From Kappaphycus alvarezii (lineage: Eukaryota; Rhodophyta; Florideophyceae; Gigartinales; Solieriaceae), in the NCBI GenBank assembly GCA_002205965.3, contig NADL03000076.1, positions 310,001 through 374,000 of the forward strand: a DNA stretch of 64,000 bases. The letters run 5' to 3'. Position numbers and translations under genes: made by a program. The notes below the pieces were generated by a model. That model saw nothing but the letters and a program-made list of their open reading frames with translations. It was not told where the DNA came from and searched no databases. This document shows positions 45,881 to 56,600 of this stretch, in pieces (the stretch's first letter is position 1; every line of letters begins with the position of its first letter).

Positions 45881-46613
45881 TTAAATAGCAGTTTTGCGCG
45901 CCCTTTGATATCCCAGAATGCTCGGCATTGACTCGCTACTCCTGTAAATATCTTCATCTGTATACACATACTTGTACAAGCCGCGAATACCCACAAAACA
46001 TTCGGAGACGTGCATTATCCCCTGAGCGGAAGATGTGCGAAGAATCACGAGGCGCCAGTGTGAGATTGATTGAGCTGTCAAATAAGACCTGGAAAATAGT
46101 CCCAGACGCCAAGTCCATACGGTGCATGATCCAGGGTCGAGAAAATTGAAGATTAAACAGCTCATTAAAGCTCCCAATGTGCAAACTGTGAGACCCATAA
46201 TATCTTCCTGCTGGATGTTCTACCACAAATTTCCTGAACACCCTATTCATTGCTGTGCCCAAAGAAAGGCTCATGCTATGCTCATTTCCCGGAACATGGA
46301 ACAGAAAGTTGTCCAATGGTCGTCTCTGTTGCCACTTGGCGATAAGGTTACTTCGCTGTCCCCCTATTGTCCTAGGGCAATCTAAATTCCTTGGATATGA
46401 CAACAGAAGCGGACAGTTTGTCAACTTCCCTTTCCAGTGAGTAGGCGTAGCTTGAATCCCCCATCCTCCGTCACATCTGTTGTACGTGCAGAAAGATAGA
46501 GCAGGTGTAGCGCGTGTTCGCAGAGCAGCAGAGCCACTGAAGTGGTTGGCAAGGCGAGACGACAGGGACAAATTTATCCCTCCCTCTAACCTATTGTGGG
46601 GTGTTGAGCGCAC
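45881..46613 (-). mobile_element. Tyrosine-recombinase remnant (Crypton- or DIRS-type)
   Basis: The long minus-strand frame 45954-46613 contains YYGSHSLHIGSFNELFNLQF then RPWIMHRMDL and VLFDSSINLTLAP. This matches the H-x-x-R end of tyrosine recombinases as found in Cryptons and DIRS-like elements (family G.H.LR.G....L...G.S...I...G.......Y.). An earlier ISKWQQRRPLDNF-like segment may hold the first Arg region. Family level is uncertain because no RT or other partner lies next to it. Old and broken. Confidence 0.55.
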
Positions 46614-47208
46614 AAAAGTTAATCGATGGTTAAACTATTGGTGATGCTTCTGTAAACAGTTCGAATCATCAGACCAGGGTTTATATAGTAAAAGTACACA
46701 ACACCAACAGAGATAAAGTGAAAGCAAACGGTGTTGATTCAAAGGTATTCTAGAATAAGAGACCCTAAATGTATCAAACTAAAATGTTCCAAAGTCTCAT
46801 TTAGCAGCTAGCAGTGATACCGACAGCACTAAACATCATGACAAAGTTCCATCGCTCCAAGCGGCAAGGAGACATAAAGTGGGGTCTGAAGTGATTCGAG
46901 AACCATGTGGTACAGCTGGGATGGCTCCATGTAATTTCCTTGGCGCAAAGTGATATGAACTTGTCTTTTACATTGGTGTTTGGGTACAGTGGGTGCATTC
47001 GGGAAATGCTAATTGGCCAATTGGCCAAAAAGCCAACAATGAGAGCCCTTAAAAGTGGTGAAATTCGCCAAATATGATCAACTAGGAGACCCCGTAGGGG
47101 TCTCTCCACTTCGCCACATGCCAGATGTGACATAAAACAATGTTTTGGAGGTGCAAGTAAGTATCAAATTGACACCATACATCATATCGAACACACCTCC
47201 AACCGCTA

Positions 47209-48310
47209 TGCATCCAAAAAGACGAAAGGCTATGGATGCCTTGGCAGTTTCAGCTGCATCCCTCACTGTTGCGATAGTCGACTTCCGAATTCGTCGATCC
47301 CGAGCGCGACCCCGGCGCTCCAATCGGTATCGACGCAGCGCAATATTCGCTGAGCAGCACTGATCCATCCGATTAGAAGCTCCAGCTCAAACCCGTGGAA
47401 CCAGATTCTGTCCTGTGGTACAGACGATGACTTTCTGCTTACAGCAAATTTTACTCGTACATTAGTCGAGGATCAGCTCCTCCCCTGGTTTGCGGCAGAA
47501 CGACAGCTCATTAACTATGGGAGCCCGTTTCGATACGGAGCAAAGACAAGACGAAGACATCCAATTTTACGTTCTGTTGATTTGCTCGGATTGACTCTTT
47601 GGTACCTCAAGGACAAGTGCCCGATTTATAAACTATGCCCTACATTTGGTGTAACCGATAGAACCGTTGTTGTGTGTTGGACTACAGTTTGAAGTGATGA
47701 GGGGTTTGGTTAAAAACAGAAGGAGTGTGAAATTCGCTGGCCAACTGTATCTGAAATGGAGGCTTCCGCAAACTTGCTTTGTTCCAACCAGCTTCATGAT
47801 CCGCTTCTGCAGGGTTTTTTTTAATAACTGATGATGATTGAATGCGTGCGCTGATTACAATGAACCAAATTTACAAAACGCCTTTTATGAGGCGTTTACG
47901 ACATCTGTGGAGGTTACGAGCTTGTTCATAATTAACTTCTCTGGGAATTAATTCACGCTGCTGTGCGATATCCTGGCAGTTTGCATGATAACAAACTGGC
48001 CTCTGCTTCCGGCTTGTACTACTATAAACTATCAGATGAGGTGACGCCATCTGGATTTGCTATTCTGGGTGACACGGCATTTGTTAATAACACTAGGGTC
48101 GGTAACGGAAAGATATTGCGCAGCAGAAAGGCGAACGAGACAAGTGACATTTATGAGTCATCCTACCGAGCCGCTGTGGACTTACTTTTACAAAGAGCAA
48201 TGCCGAGCGAGCGACAGAGTGCAGAATGGGGAATTACCTCCGTAAAGGCGACATTGCAAGGCTCAAGGTCCCGCTACCAGCAGACGCAGCAAAGCGCTTA
48301 CGGCTTCTGA
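47209..48310 (+). pseudogene. Harbinger transposase
   Basis: Starts MHPKRRKAMDALAVSAASLT. Then DDFLLTANFTRTLVEDQLLP, SVDLLGLTLWYLKDKCPIYK, CPTFGVTDRTV (helix-turn-helix), PTVSEMEASANLLCS, LLQGFF and the first Asp region, RYPGSLHDNKLA, GFAILGDTAFVNN (second Asp) and RQSAEWGITSVKATLQG (Glu). These are the DDE_Tnp_4 / plant-type Harbinger blocks in order. About three frame changes are needed, so it is inactive as read unless they are sequencing errors. Confidence 0.87.
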
Positions 48311-48438
48311 CCATATGTTTCCATTTGTCAAACTATAGGACAAGATATGTAGGATTGAATCAAATCCGCACAGTTTACAGCCGGATTCAGCAGAGAGGGT
48401 AAAGAAAATAAAACCAAAGTTGGTTTACCATGAAGCTT

Positions 48439-49274
48439 CTAGCCCTGAGATTCCGATAAACTCTTGATCATAACAGCCATTTGTTGCAACAACTCATTCT
48501 TTGGACGCAAACTCTCGGCAACCTCTTCCTTGATAGTACTTTTAATGTCATCTTCCTTCATCGCATTCGTAGTTTTGCCTTCCGGTGCCGAAAGCGCCTG
48601 CGAAATCGCACCCATGTGCGATGAAATTTGACCGGCGTGCTTGGGAAGCTCGCATCAATACTAGCAGACCTCTTTGAAGGCGTTCCTGTTTCCGTACTTC
48701 CGCCTTCCGCTTCCCAATCCTAGTCCCAGAGGCTCAGTTTCGTCTGCGTTTTACACTCCCACCAGCTGCCAAGTTCATTTGCGATTCGTTTTGGTCATCA
48801 TCGCTGTCCTTCCAAGCACAGTCGCCGTGGCCTAGTTCTGTATGTTTCGCGCAAGGTGTTTCGCCCGCCTTATCGGCTCGGAGCATAAACGGTCGCCTTT
48901 CTTCTTGGCATTAGCCAACTTGTCAAACTTATTCTTGAGGGATTCTTGATCCCGCACACGCCGATCATTCCCTTCCGCAACGTCTTGCATATCGCAGCAA
49001 CAACTGCCCAGTGGTTACTGCCCATCGGCTCGACCTCCTCCACCGCATCAAGAATTGCCTTCGTGTCGTCTGCGGAATGATTACGGGCACCGACGAGTGT
49101 TTTTTTTGTCTGTCTGCCCGTTCCGCTCGAGGGTGGAGAGCTTGGAGTCCCGACCAAAACGGTGGGTCCGGACGGTGACTGTAGGGCGCCCCGCCGGAGG
49201 CGACGAGATAGTATCCGGTGATGCAAAGGAACCTCTGGCTCCCTGGAACCGGGAGCGGATAGAGATGCCATAAT
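48439..49274 (-). pseudogene. Harbinger Myb/SANT-like partner protein
   Basis: Start MASLSAPGSREPEVP at 49274, a disordered basic region, then ILDAVEEVEPMGSNHWAVVA (SANT-like), NDRRVRDQESLKNKFDKLAN with AKKKGD (a trihelix-type third helix), and a C-terminal coiled coil (STIKEEVAESLRPKNELLQQ) ending at 48439. In the family this protein binds the terminal repeats and imports the transposase into the nucleus. At least two frame changes. It is 128 bp from the transposase end, tail to tail. Confidence 0.85.
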
Positions 49275-49751
49275 GTCGAGGGCGGCAGGCAACTATGGGT
49301 GAGGGAGGGGGGCGCGCAAATGAGGAAGGTTCAGTGGAAGAGGAGGTGGGGGATGACACACAGACGACTGGTGAGGGAGGGGGTGCAGAAGTCAGGGGGT
49401 TGCGGCGAACAAGGAGCTACGGGATGAGACAGAACCGATTGGAGAGGGAGGGAGATGATGGGAGGGAGAGAGGAAGGCGCGTAATTGAGTGTAGAGGTGT
49501 AACGTTTTTATGGCGCAAATATATTGTCTTGGTAAGGCACATCAAAAGTGGCGATTTGGCTTCGGTGCATCAGGAATGGAATTTTCTGGGGGTGCCAAAA
49601 TTTGGCGAAGTGGCGAACTGGCATTTCCCGGATGCACCAAGTGCATAAGTTGCACTGATGTCTTCTTACAGTAGAAATACTTGGTAAAGGTTACTGGAGG
49701 GATACTGTGAGGGGATTTAAGGTAATTTAAGGGCATACAGTAATCGCCACA

Positions 49752-50734
49752 CTTCTCTCCCTCGAGGCCAGAGGGCGATCGTATTGTATCTTTTATTATG
49801 TCTCAACGGCTTTCTGCGAGCTCCACGAGCTCCACCGCAAGCTCATCTGCATCACTTAGCTTCCTTGTTAGGTTTCGACACATATTCTGCACAGACGTAA
49901 ACTGGCCTGAACTGACACACCCCTCCGCACGGACCAGAAGGAGAACAGGTCTTAGTCGTGGATGAGAAGCCAGTAGTGACATCAAAGAAGCGCCTTGGTA
50001 AACAAGAAGCAAGCAAGAGTTCAAAAGTTACGTCATCCACAGAATCACAAGGCGTAGCATTATGTTTTCAGTAAGTCCAAGCCCTGGTGCCTTCGGCCTC
50101 CAGTGCAGCAGCCGCCGGCGGGCTCGGGCTCGCCCGCCGGCGGATTGCGGTAGTGTAGATTGCAGAAAAAATTACGAAGAGCAAGCGTCGAGAACAGCGC
50201 GAGTTTCTTTCCAGAGTCGCGCCTGCATCCAGCTCGTTCCACGTGTATTTGGTCAGCCCACGGCCCTGGTCGGCGGTAACAGTTGAGCTGTTTACCAGCC
50301 ACAAACACGCATCTAAACGCTTGCTGTAGGGTATGCAAGAAGTATGTAAATCGAAATGCGAGTTTATGTAGTGTTGCTCCAGAGGAAGGACGAAAGTTCC
50401 ACGCTGTATTAAGTAGTTCTCAGCACGGTTGACTGGTCAGAGCAATTTGGGGTGGCACCTCTGTCCAGTAAGTGGTGCGAGCGCCGGAAAGTAGTGGCTA
50501 TTCGGGGCTGGCGACGCCTGCTTGTGCCGGCCATACGACGACGTAAAAGGAAAACGAAAATCTATGGTCTGCGAATGAGACTACGGGTAAACAGCTGCAG
50601 TCGTAGAGAACGGAAGGCACAAAATGTTCTCCGGATCTGTACAGATGCAAGAATTGTCTCCGATAATACAGGTACCCGAGGGCACGAAAGTGGGCAAGGG
50701 AGAATGATGTGCGCAAATTCGCACACGAAAAAAA
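49752..50734. other. No recognised gene
   Basis: Short frames on both strands with no family I can name. A GC-rich palindrome-like run (GCCGCCGGCGGGC ... GCCCGCCGGCGG) lies at 50110-50144 and can form a strong hairpin. Confidence 0.4.
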
Positions 50735-51426
50735 TCTAGATGAGGACCATGATTGTATACAGTATCGGAATTGGGAAGATATTTTTACAGTTTTTGAATT
50801 TGCAAGATATTTTTTAATTTGGGTGAGTGTGGCAAATTCGTCGGTTGATTTTTTCATTTTAGGACACGCTGTCATAGTAGATGTCAGTACAGTTCCAGGT
50901 TGTGGGTGATACTACAAGTAGCTCTGAAAGGTCTATATAATGGCCACATCAATTCCCACCCCTGGCCGTTGGGTGGCTGGCATGGGTATGGCACCTAGAT
51001 ATTTACCTTGAGGAAATATCTCCTAATAGTCTCTCTGGTTCACACGATTACCGTGAATACATTTTATGGTTATTAGTATGTTTGTTTGAGACTTTTGGGG
51101 TAGCCAAAAGTCTATTTAAGCCGAGTAAACTGCTTCCTTTAGTGGAGGTCAAGCAAGTTGGCAGACAACTTCAAGCCAAGTTCCGAGTAGTAGGAAGTTG
51201 AGAGTCAACTTCAGACCCAAGAAAACTTTTTCTTACGCTAGTCGCAGAGCGTCGGTGGTAGACACTGCCTCTTTTATACTTGCTTGTAGCTTTCTCAACT
51301 CTCTTCTATATACACTCCCTTTTGTTCGTTCAACAATACCACGGTAGCACTTTTGTCGCTCGCAACAACCCCTTCTCAGGGTAATTGGTTCTGAGGATCT
51401 CTTCCCCCGCCGATTTACCCCTATCA
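50735..51426 (+). repeat. LTR fragment, second subfamily related to the 9.1-kb element
   Basis: The start (AGGACC... TACAGTATCGGAATT, AGATATTTTTACAG) matches, inverted, the outer end at 53.5-53.66 kb. The end (GGGGTAGCCAAAAGTCTAT through CCCCTATCA) matches all other LTRs of this group. The central ORF part is missing. It is on the strand opposite to 52318-53655. Confidence 0.8.
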
Positions 51427-52317
51427 GAGAACTACGCGTTGTGACATTATTCGGTTAATCGGTGCTGGACACCATTTTAGCCCTCGGGAACACCCTCCAA
51501 AAGCCCGGATCTCATGGAATTCGTGGGCTTCTTAACATAGCCACATTTTTTCCCGCCAGGGCGTTGGCAAGATTATGAGAACGCCTCAACAATGAATTAC
51601 GTTTATTTCACCTGTTTCAAAGCATTCCGAAGTCTCGCAACTGTGGGTCTATGCCGATAATCCCATCCTTCATGCAGGGTGTTTATCGTTGCATGTAGTC
51701 TGTCGGAGTCCACAGTAAGGACAAATGGAATTTTCAGGTCTGTACCATTTGCGTTAATAACGCATGATGCCATCATATGCCCTAGATCAGCAAAAAGAGC
51801 TGCGGCGAGGATCTCCGCGCCTATTGAACTGAATGAAACCCTTGCTTGCTTCGCACTCGTCCAGTCTAAGACATGAAATATTGTGCTAGTATTCCCAACC
51901 ACGAAGGCCTGAACAGGCCAGAATCATATCCAGTTTCATCATAAAAAGTTTTCCCTTGGCTTGCGTCTGAAAAAGCGATATGGAAGGGAACAAATTCTGT
52001 TGAGCCAGATCGTTCGAAATGTATCTTGGGCTGCAGTGCCTGCAGTTCCTTGAGGACATGATTTGAAGGGATCAGATCCGATACGTGAAGACGGGAGTCT
52101 CTTTGCTGTAAATAACGCGCAGCAAATGAGGCTTGTGGAAGTACACCGCGTCCAAGAAAGTTCAGAGATCCTGTGAGTGCGAAGTATAAGATCTTTCAGC
52201 GGCCGTGCAAGGGCTCCGAAACTCCTTTTGGAGAGTGCGGGTGACATCTAGTGCATAGATGGTACTCATGAACTCGCACATATTCTCATTAATCGATCAA
52301 TGTGGTGTCATGCATAT
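51427..52317 (-). mobile_element. Retroelement pol fragment (RNase H end)
   Basis: 51603-51902 reads SSIGAEILAAALFADLGHMM, VLTVDSDRLHATINTLHEGW and RHRPTVARLRNALKQ, the RNase H end of a group of LTR elements in algae and fungi (family S..AE.LA...A.D.G, VDS..L..TI.TLHE.R..R.R..VA.LR). 51939-52247 is a further, unassigned part. It lies between the two inverted LTR copies. Fossil. Confidence 0.65.
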
Positions 52318-53655
52318 TCTGATTCGATGTAATTTAAGTGATAGGGGTAAATCGTCGGGAGAAGAAATATTCAGAACCAAACACCCAAAGAAGGAGGTTT
52401 TGCTAGCGACAAAAGTGCTACCGTGGTATAGTTGAACGAACAAAAAAGGAGTGGATAAGGAAGACAGTTGAGCAGTCGACAAGCAAGTATGGAAGGGGGA
52501 GGGTCTACCACTGATGCTCTGTGACCAGCGTGGGAAAAAGGTTTCTTGGGTCTGAAGTTGACTCTCAACTTCCTACTACTCGGGACTTCGTTTGAAGTTG
52601 TCTGCCAACTTGCTTGATCTCCAAAGAGGGAGCAGTTTACTCAGCTTATATAGACTTTTTGGCTAACCCTAAAGTCTCAAACAAACATACTAAGAACTAT
52701 AAAATGCATCAAATGGAATCGTGTGAACGAGAAAGACTAACAGTATAGTAGATAATATCAGGATGAATATCTAGATTCTTTCCTTAATATCTTAGTCCTC
52801 TATATCAGAGCCAAACGGTTCCCCCAAAATATCCATTCCACCCAGGCAGTCCACATAAATATCCTCGAACGGCTTAGAATTCTTCATTGCCTCCTGAGAA
52901 ATATGTAGACCACTGAGGACGCCCCATCCGGTTCCAGAGTCGGGACCACCTGGTCCATATTCTCTGGCCACTTCTCCATTAATCCGGCACTTTCCATGCC
53001 TCCCTCCCCCTCATCCTCCTCATTCTCTTCTTCACTTCTCTCTTCATCTTCTTCAGAAGAGTCAGAGATCACAATTACTTTCTCAGTCTCCCTTCGTTCT
53101 CCATAGGAGCCCTCCCATCGTTATACACTAGTGGCTCCCACGGATCTACCCAGTCCTCCTCTTCCTCCTCTTCTCCTTCCTCTCCTCCTCCTCCTCTCTG
53201 CCTCTTCTGCCTGCTCGAAGCAGTTACGGCAGACCCACTCCAGAACGCGTTCCAGTACAACCTTCTACAGTAGTCATCGTAGTCGGTTGGACCATTTGCC
53301 ATCAGGGCCAAAGCGTTGAGTGGACGACGGCCTCGGGATGACTTGGAGATGGTGAGGGAAGGGCAGAGTTTGGTCATGTTAAGGGCCAAACGAAGGGTGA
53401 GCCGATGGGGTAGTTGATGCGGGGGGTGCCTCAACGACGTCGATTTCGAACTTTAAATACTGCGACGTTTTCGAAAAGTATGACTACCTTGGACGTGTAC
53501 ATTAATGTCATCTATTAATGACACCGTGTTCTAAAATAAAAATCACCTCATGATTTTGCCACAATCATCCAAATTAAAAATATCTTGCAAATTCAGAAAC
53601 TGTAAAAATATCTTGCAAATTCCGAAACTGTATCCAAATTTGGTCCTCTTCTAGA
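52318..53655 (-). repeat. LTR, second subfamily, with its own LTR ORF
   Basis: Reads on the minus strand from about 53655 to TGATAGGGGTAAATCG (inverted CCCCTATCA end) at 52318. It shares the 3' 300 bp with the LTRs of the 9.1-kb element, while the 5' part differs. It includes two tandem copies of ATATCTTGCAAATTC (53580-53635) and the LTR ORF. Confidence 0.82.
52884..53374 (-). CDS. LTR ORF, diverged copy
   Basis: From MTKLCPSLTISKSSRGRRP with GPTDYDDYCRRLYW, through an acidic/Glu-rich centre (EEGEEEEEEDWVDPWEP; SSEEDEERSEEENEEDEG), to GGMESAGLM and MDQVVPTLEPDG. Block order is the same as in 14194-14807, with many substitutions. Some breaks. It supports the idea that the LTR protein is an old trait of this element group. 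Confidence 0.6.
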
Positions 53656-56600
53656 TTATTTTCGTCTGCAAATCTTGCGCACATCGACATTCATATGCTA
53701 GAGATGAACAAATCAACACCCTACTTCCCAAATATGAATCTACCAAACCTTTTCTCCCACTGCAGGTGGTACTCTGCGTGTCCACTCTAAAGGAGGTGAT
53801 GGGCACTGGCTTCTTGAATTTCAGTCCATGGCCGCGTCGTAGAAGCTGAGATGAGGACGTCTATCAATTCTTGGAAAATGATTGATATGCGCCCTTTAGC
53901 AGTTTCGAGAATGAGAATAGACCCCTACTTAGGCAGCAAAGATATCACAGAGACCTTTACTCTTAAAAGAACAGAAGTACGAGAGGACAGCCTGGCGAAG
54001 TAGTCACCTGGTAGCCGTTGTAGTGCAATGCTGTACCCGAGAGCTAGATAGAAGTAAAGTGATTAGAGCAATTGTAAGCTCAAATCTCTTACACTTGATT
54101 CCTGGTGGAACAACAGGCTTTACTTCAAAAATGACTCTAAATTTCAAATAATACATTACCCGAACTTGTCCCTAGTAAACGAGGTTGGCGAACAATATTA
54201 CAACTTATATTTACATAAAGAGGTCTTAGTTTGCTATATCACAAGGTATTTATCGCATGTGATACTGTCCGGCACTTCCTTCGGATCTCAACTTTCGATA
54301 TCTTTCAAGCAAAAAAGAACTCAAAGCTTCCCCTATAGAATCATACAGGTTTGAATCTGACCTCTTTGCATCGAAAAGTCTTCTACTGTCCAAATTAAAC
54401 TCGTTCTGGTTCGTGTGCACCTATTATCTGTCAATTAAGTAAGGGTTACCAAGGGATTGAACAAGATAACGTAGGTCTGTTCCGATAAAATTCCGATTGT
54501 TTTGACAGGATGAGATCGTACACTCCCCTGTCTTACCGTCCTCCTACCCCGAGTCTCCCTTACCGATTTCTGTGCTTCGATCTCCAGCAGGTGACGAACA
54601 ACAAGCTCTGTCAATTTCTTCTTGGTTTGACGTCGGAGGTAATGCTCTACCTCGGTTGGGCCGAAGATAATAAGGAGAGAAGGAAATAGGGCGAATGTGA
54701 CTTGTTATGGAAATGGGGGGTGATGATAGTTGTATATGCATAGGGACTGTCAAGGTGAAGATGAAAACTGTCGCGTTTTTGTTGTTAGGGGGAGGTGAAT
54801 AACTTTTAGGCGGCGACCGACGTTTTTAAATAGCGCTAGATGGTTCAGGTTGACAGTTCCGCTGAATCAAGAAATAGGCGTAAATTGGCATTGTATTGGG
54901 ATTTAGTAAAACAGCCTTGAAAAGGGTGAGTTAAGGCGAAAATAATGTGCAAAAAATATTAATTATAAAAAAATTTAAGGGCGAACAAGATCAAGTAAAC
55001 GGAGAAGACTGAAAGAATTGCCATCAAAGGAGATGGCAGTCGCTTATAAAGAAAGAAACGAAAAAATAAACGAGCATGGAGAAATGCAAACTTCGTCGCG
55101 ATAAAGAAAAGAAAGTAGGGTGAGATGCAGAGGAGAAGATGTGGTGGCATTGCAGTGTAATCGACAATCCACCCAATTCTAAGGACAAGCCCTGCATGTC
55201 GCCATACAAGGACCTCCCTGTTACCGTTCAGTGGCACCTCCCATTCTAATTCCGCAATCGACTACTTCTCGTTTAACGGATGCTTGGTAGGTTACACTGA
55301 GGTTATCTTATTTGTGGTTTTTTTGTTTTTCTCTTGCAATTCTTGCGAAGGTGCACGTGATGAATGGGTGAGTTTTTGGAGCGTCTGTGGCGAGCAAAGA
55401 AATACGTCACTCTGTGCACGGTATCACAATACACTTTCTACCCGATTTCTGATATTGTTGGCATCTCTGTACATGCGACGACCATATCAGAATCATTTGG
55501 TCAGAAATGAACCAATTACAGCAATCAACTGATCCAACAAAACATTCAGAACAATTTAGACAAAAAACATTGATCAGGGTAAGTTTGACCACTCAGGTGA
55601 GGAGATTGGATTACCAACTGTAGTAATTGAACAAACACTGCAACAAATTGGAGCCTAAAATAAAAATAATATTGTTTTTAGATGGGGAGATGTATGAAAT
55701 AGATGGTATCGTACTACATAATGGGGTTACATTTGAAAAGCAGAGGCGGAAAGAAAATTTACATGGACAGCAGGCGTTTGTGAACTATTTCATGAGTTTT
55801 TTTTGAAAATTTGCGCAAAATTTTGATGCATCCTTACAGTGGAGTACCTATAGTCTCACTTTTTTTATGGTTCTTGATGGCTCAGTACTGTAGTCATCTC
55901 GTAAGTGTCGGATAAAATGGAGGAAACTGACGGAAGGATTTAGTGAAAATTAAACAAATCACCATGCACTAGAGAATGTTTTCAACTTTTTGAGACAGAA
56001 CCTTGCTGCTGCTGTCATGACTGTAGGAATACCCAGAAACGAAGAACCTTACCCACCGCTTTTTAGTAATCGCGTGCCAAACTGCAATGTCGAGAAAATT
56101 TGGAGCAAAAATTAGACTGCATTCTTATATCAACCGGGAATAAAGTACATTACTTTCAAGAGGCTGCTTAAATTAGGATTGAGACACAGTAATTTAATAA
56201 TTCAGGTAATAAGACACTAGATCTTGGGCAAGTGGCCTTCATGGACCAGAATATTGGTTTGGGCTTAGCACAGCGGAAGCTAAATTTATTGAGAAGCTGC
56301 ACGAAAATAGGACTAAGAACTCAATCGATGTGTGTATGGGTTATATAAATGGTTCATGACTGGTAAGGGTAGTGTGAAACTCTGTAGAAGTCGTTGAACA
56401 CTGTGTGCTAGTCAATACAATTAATGGTATCATTTTTGATCCTACCTAGTCATTTGAAATCCACTTCTGATCTAATAGCTTATGAATATTTGATGGATTA
56501 AACACGGATAACTTATAATTTGCCAAGGTTAGAGATATGTAAAATCGAACGAAGATATAAAATGAAACCTCTTTTTTGGTAACTTCCATAGATCAGATTA

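Larger units (their letters stand above)
46992..49639. mobile_element. PIF/Harbinger DNA transposon with two convergent ORFs
   Basis: Terminal inverted repeats GGTGCATTCGGGAAATGC (left, 46992) and, inverted, GGTGCATCCGGGAAATGCC (right). AGTG or GTG at both outer edges (46988-46991, 49640-49643) is the likely 3-4 bp target duplication. It carries the transposase on plus (47209-48310) and a Myb/SANT-like protein on minus (48439-49274), the standard Harbinger pair. Subterminal repeats of TTCGCCAAAT / AAGTGGYGA lie near both ends. It inserted into an old gypsy LTR. Confidence 0.87.
46595..49751 (-). repeat. LTR of the 4680-11304 gypsy family, split by a Harbinger transposon
   Basis: 46595-46991 (TGTGGGGTGTTGAGCGCAC onward) and 49640-49751 (GTTGCACTGATGTCTTCTTA to CGCCACA) together make one copy of the LTR at 4680-5188. 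It is more diverged than the other two, hence older. A purine-rich GAGGGAGAGAAG on the minus strand follows at 49752-49764, so some internal sequence may remain, but I recognise none further right. Confidence 0.8.

Noticed and set aside
54544-55592. Several 60-92 residue ORFs
   Set aside because: AT-rich, overlapping on both strands, no motif; chance frames.
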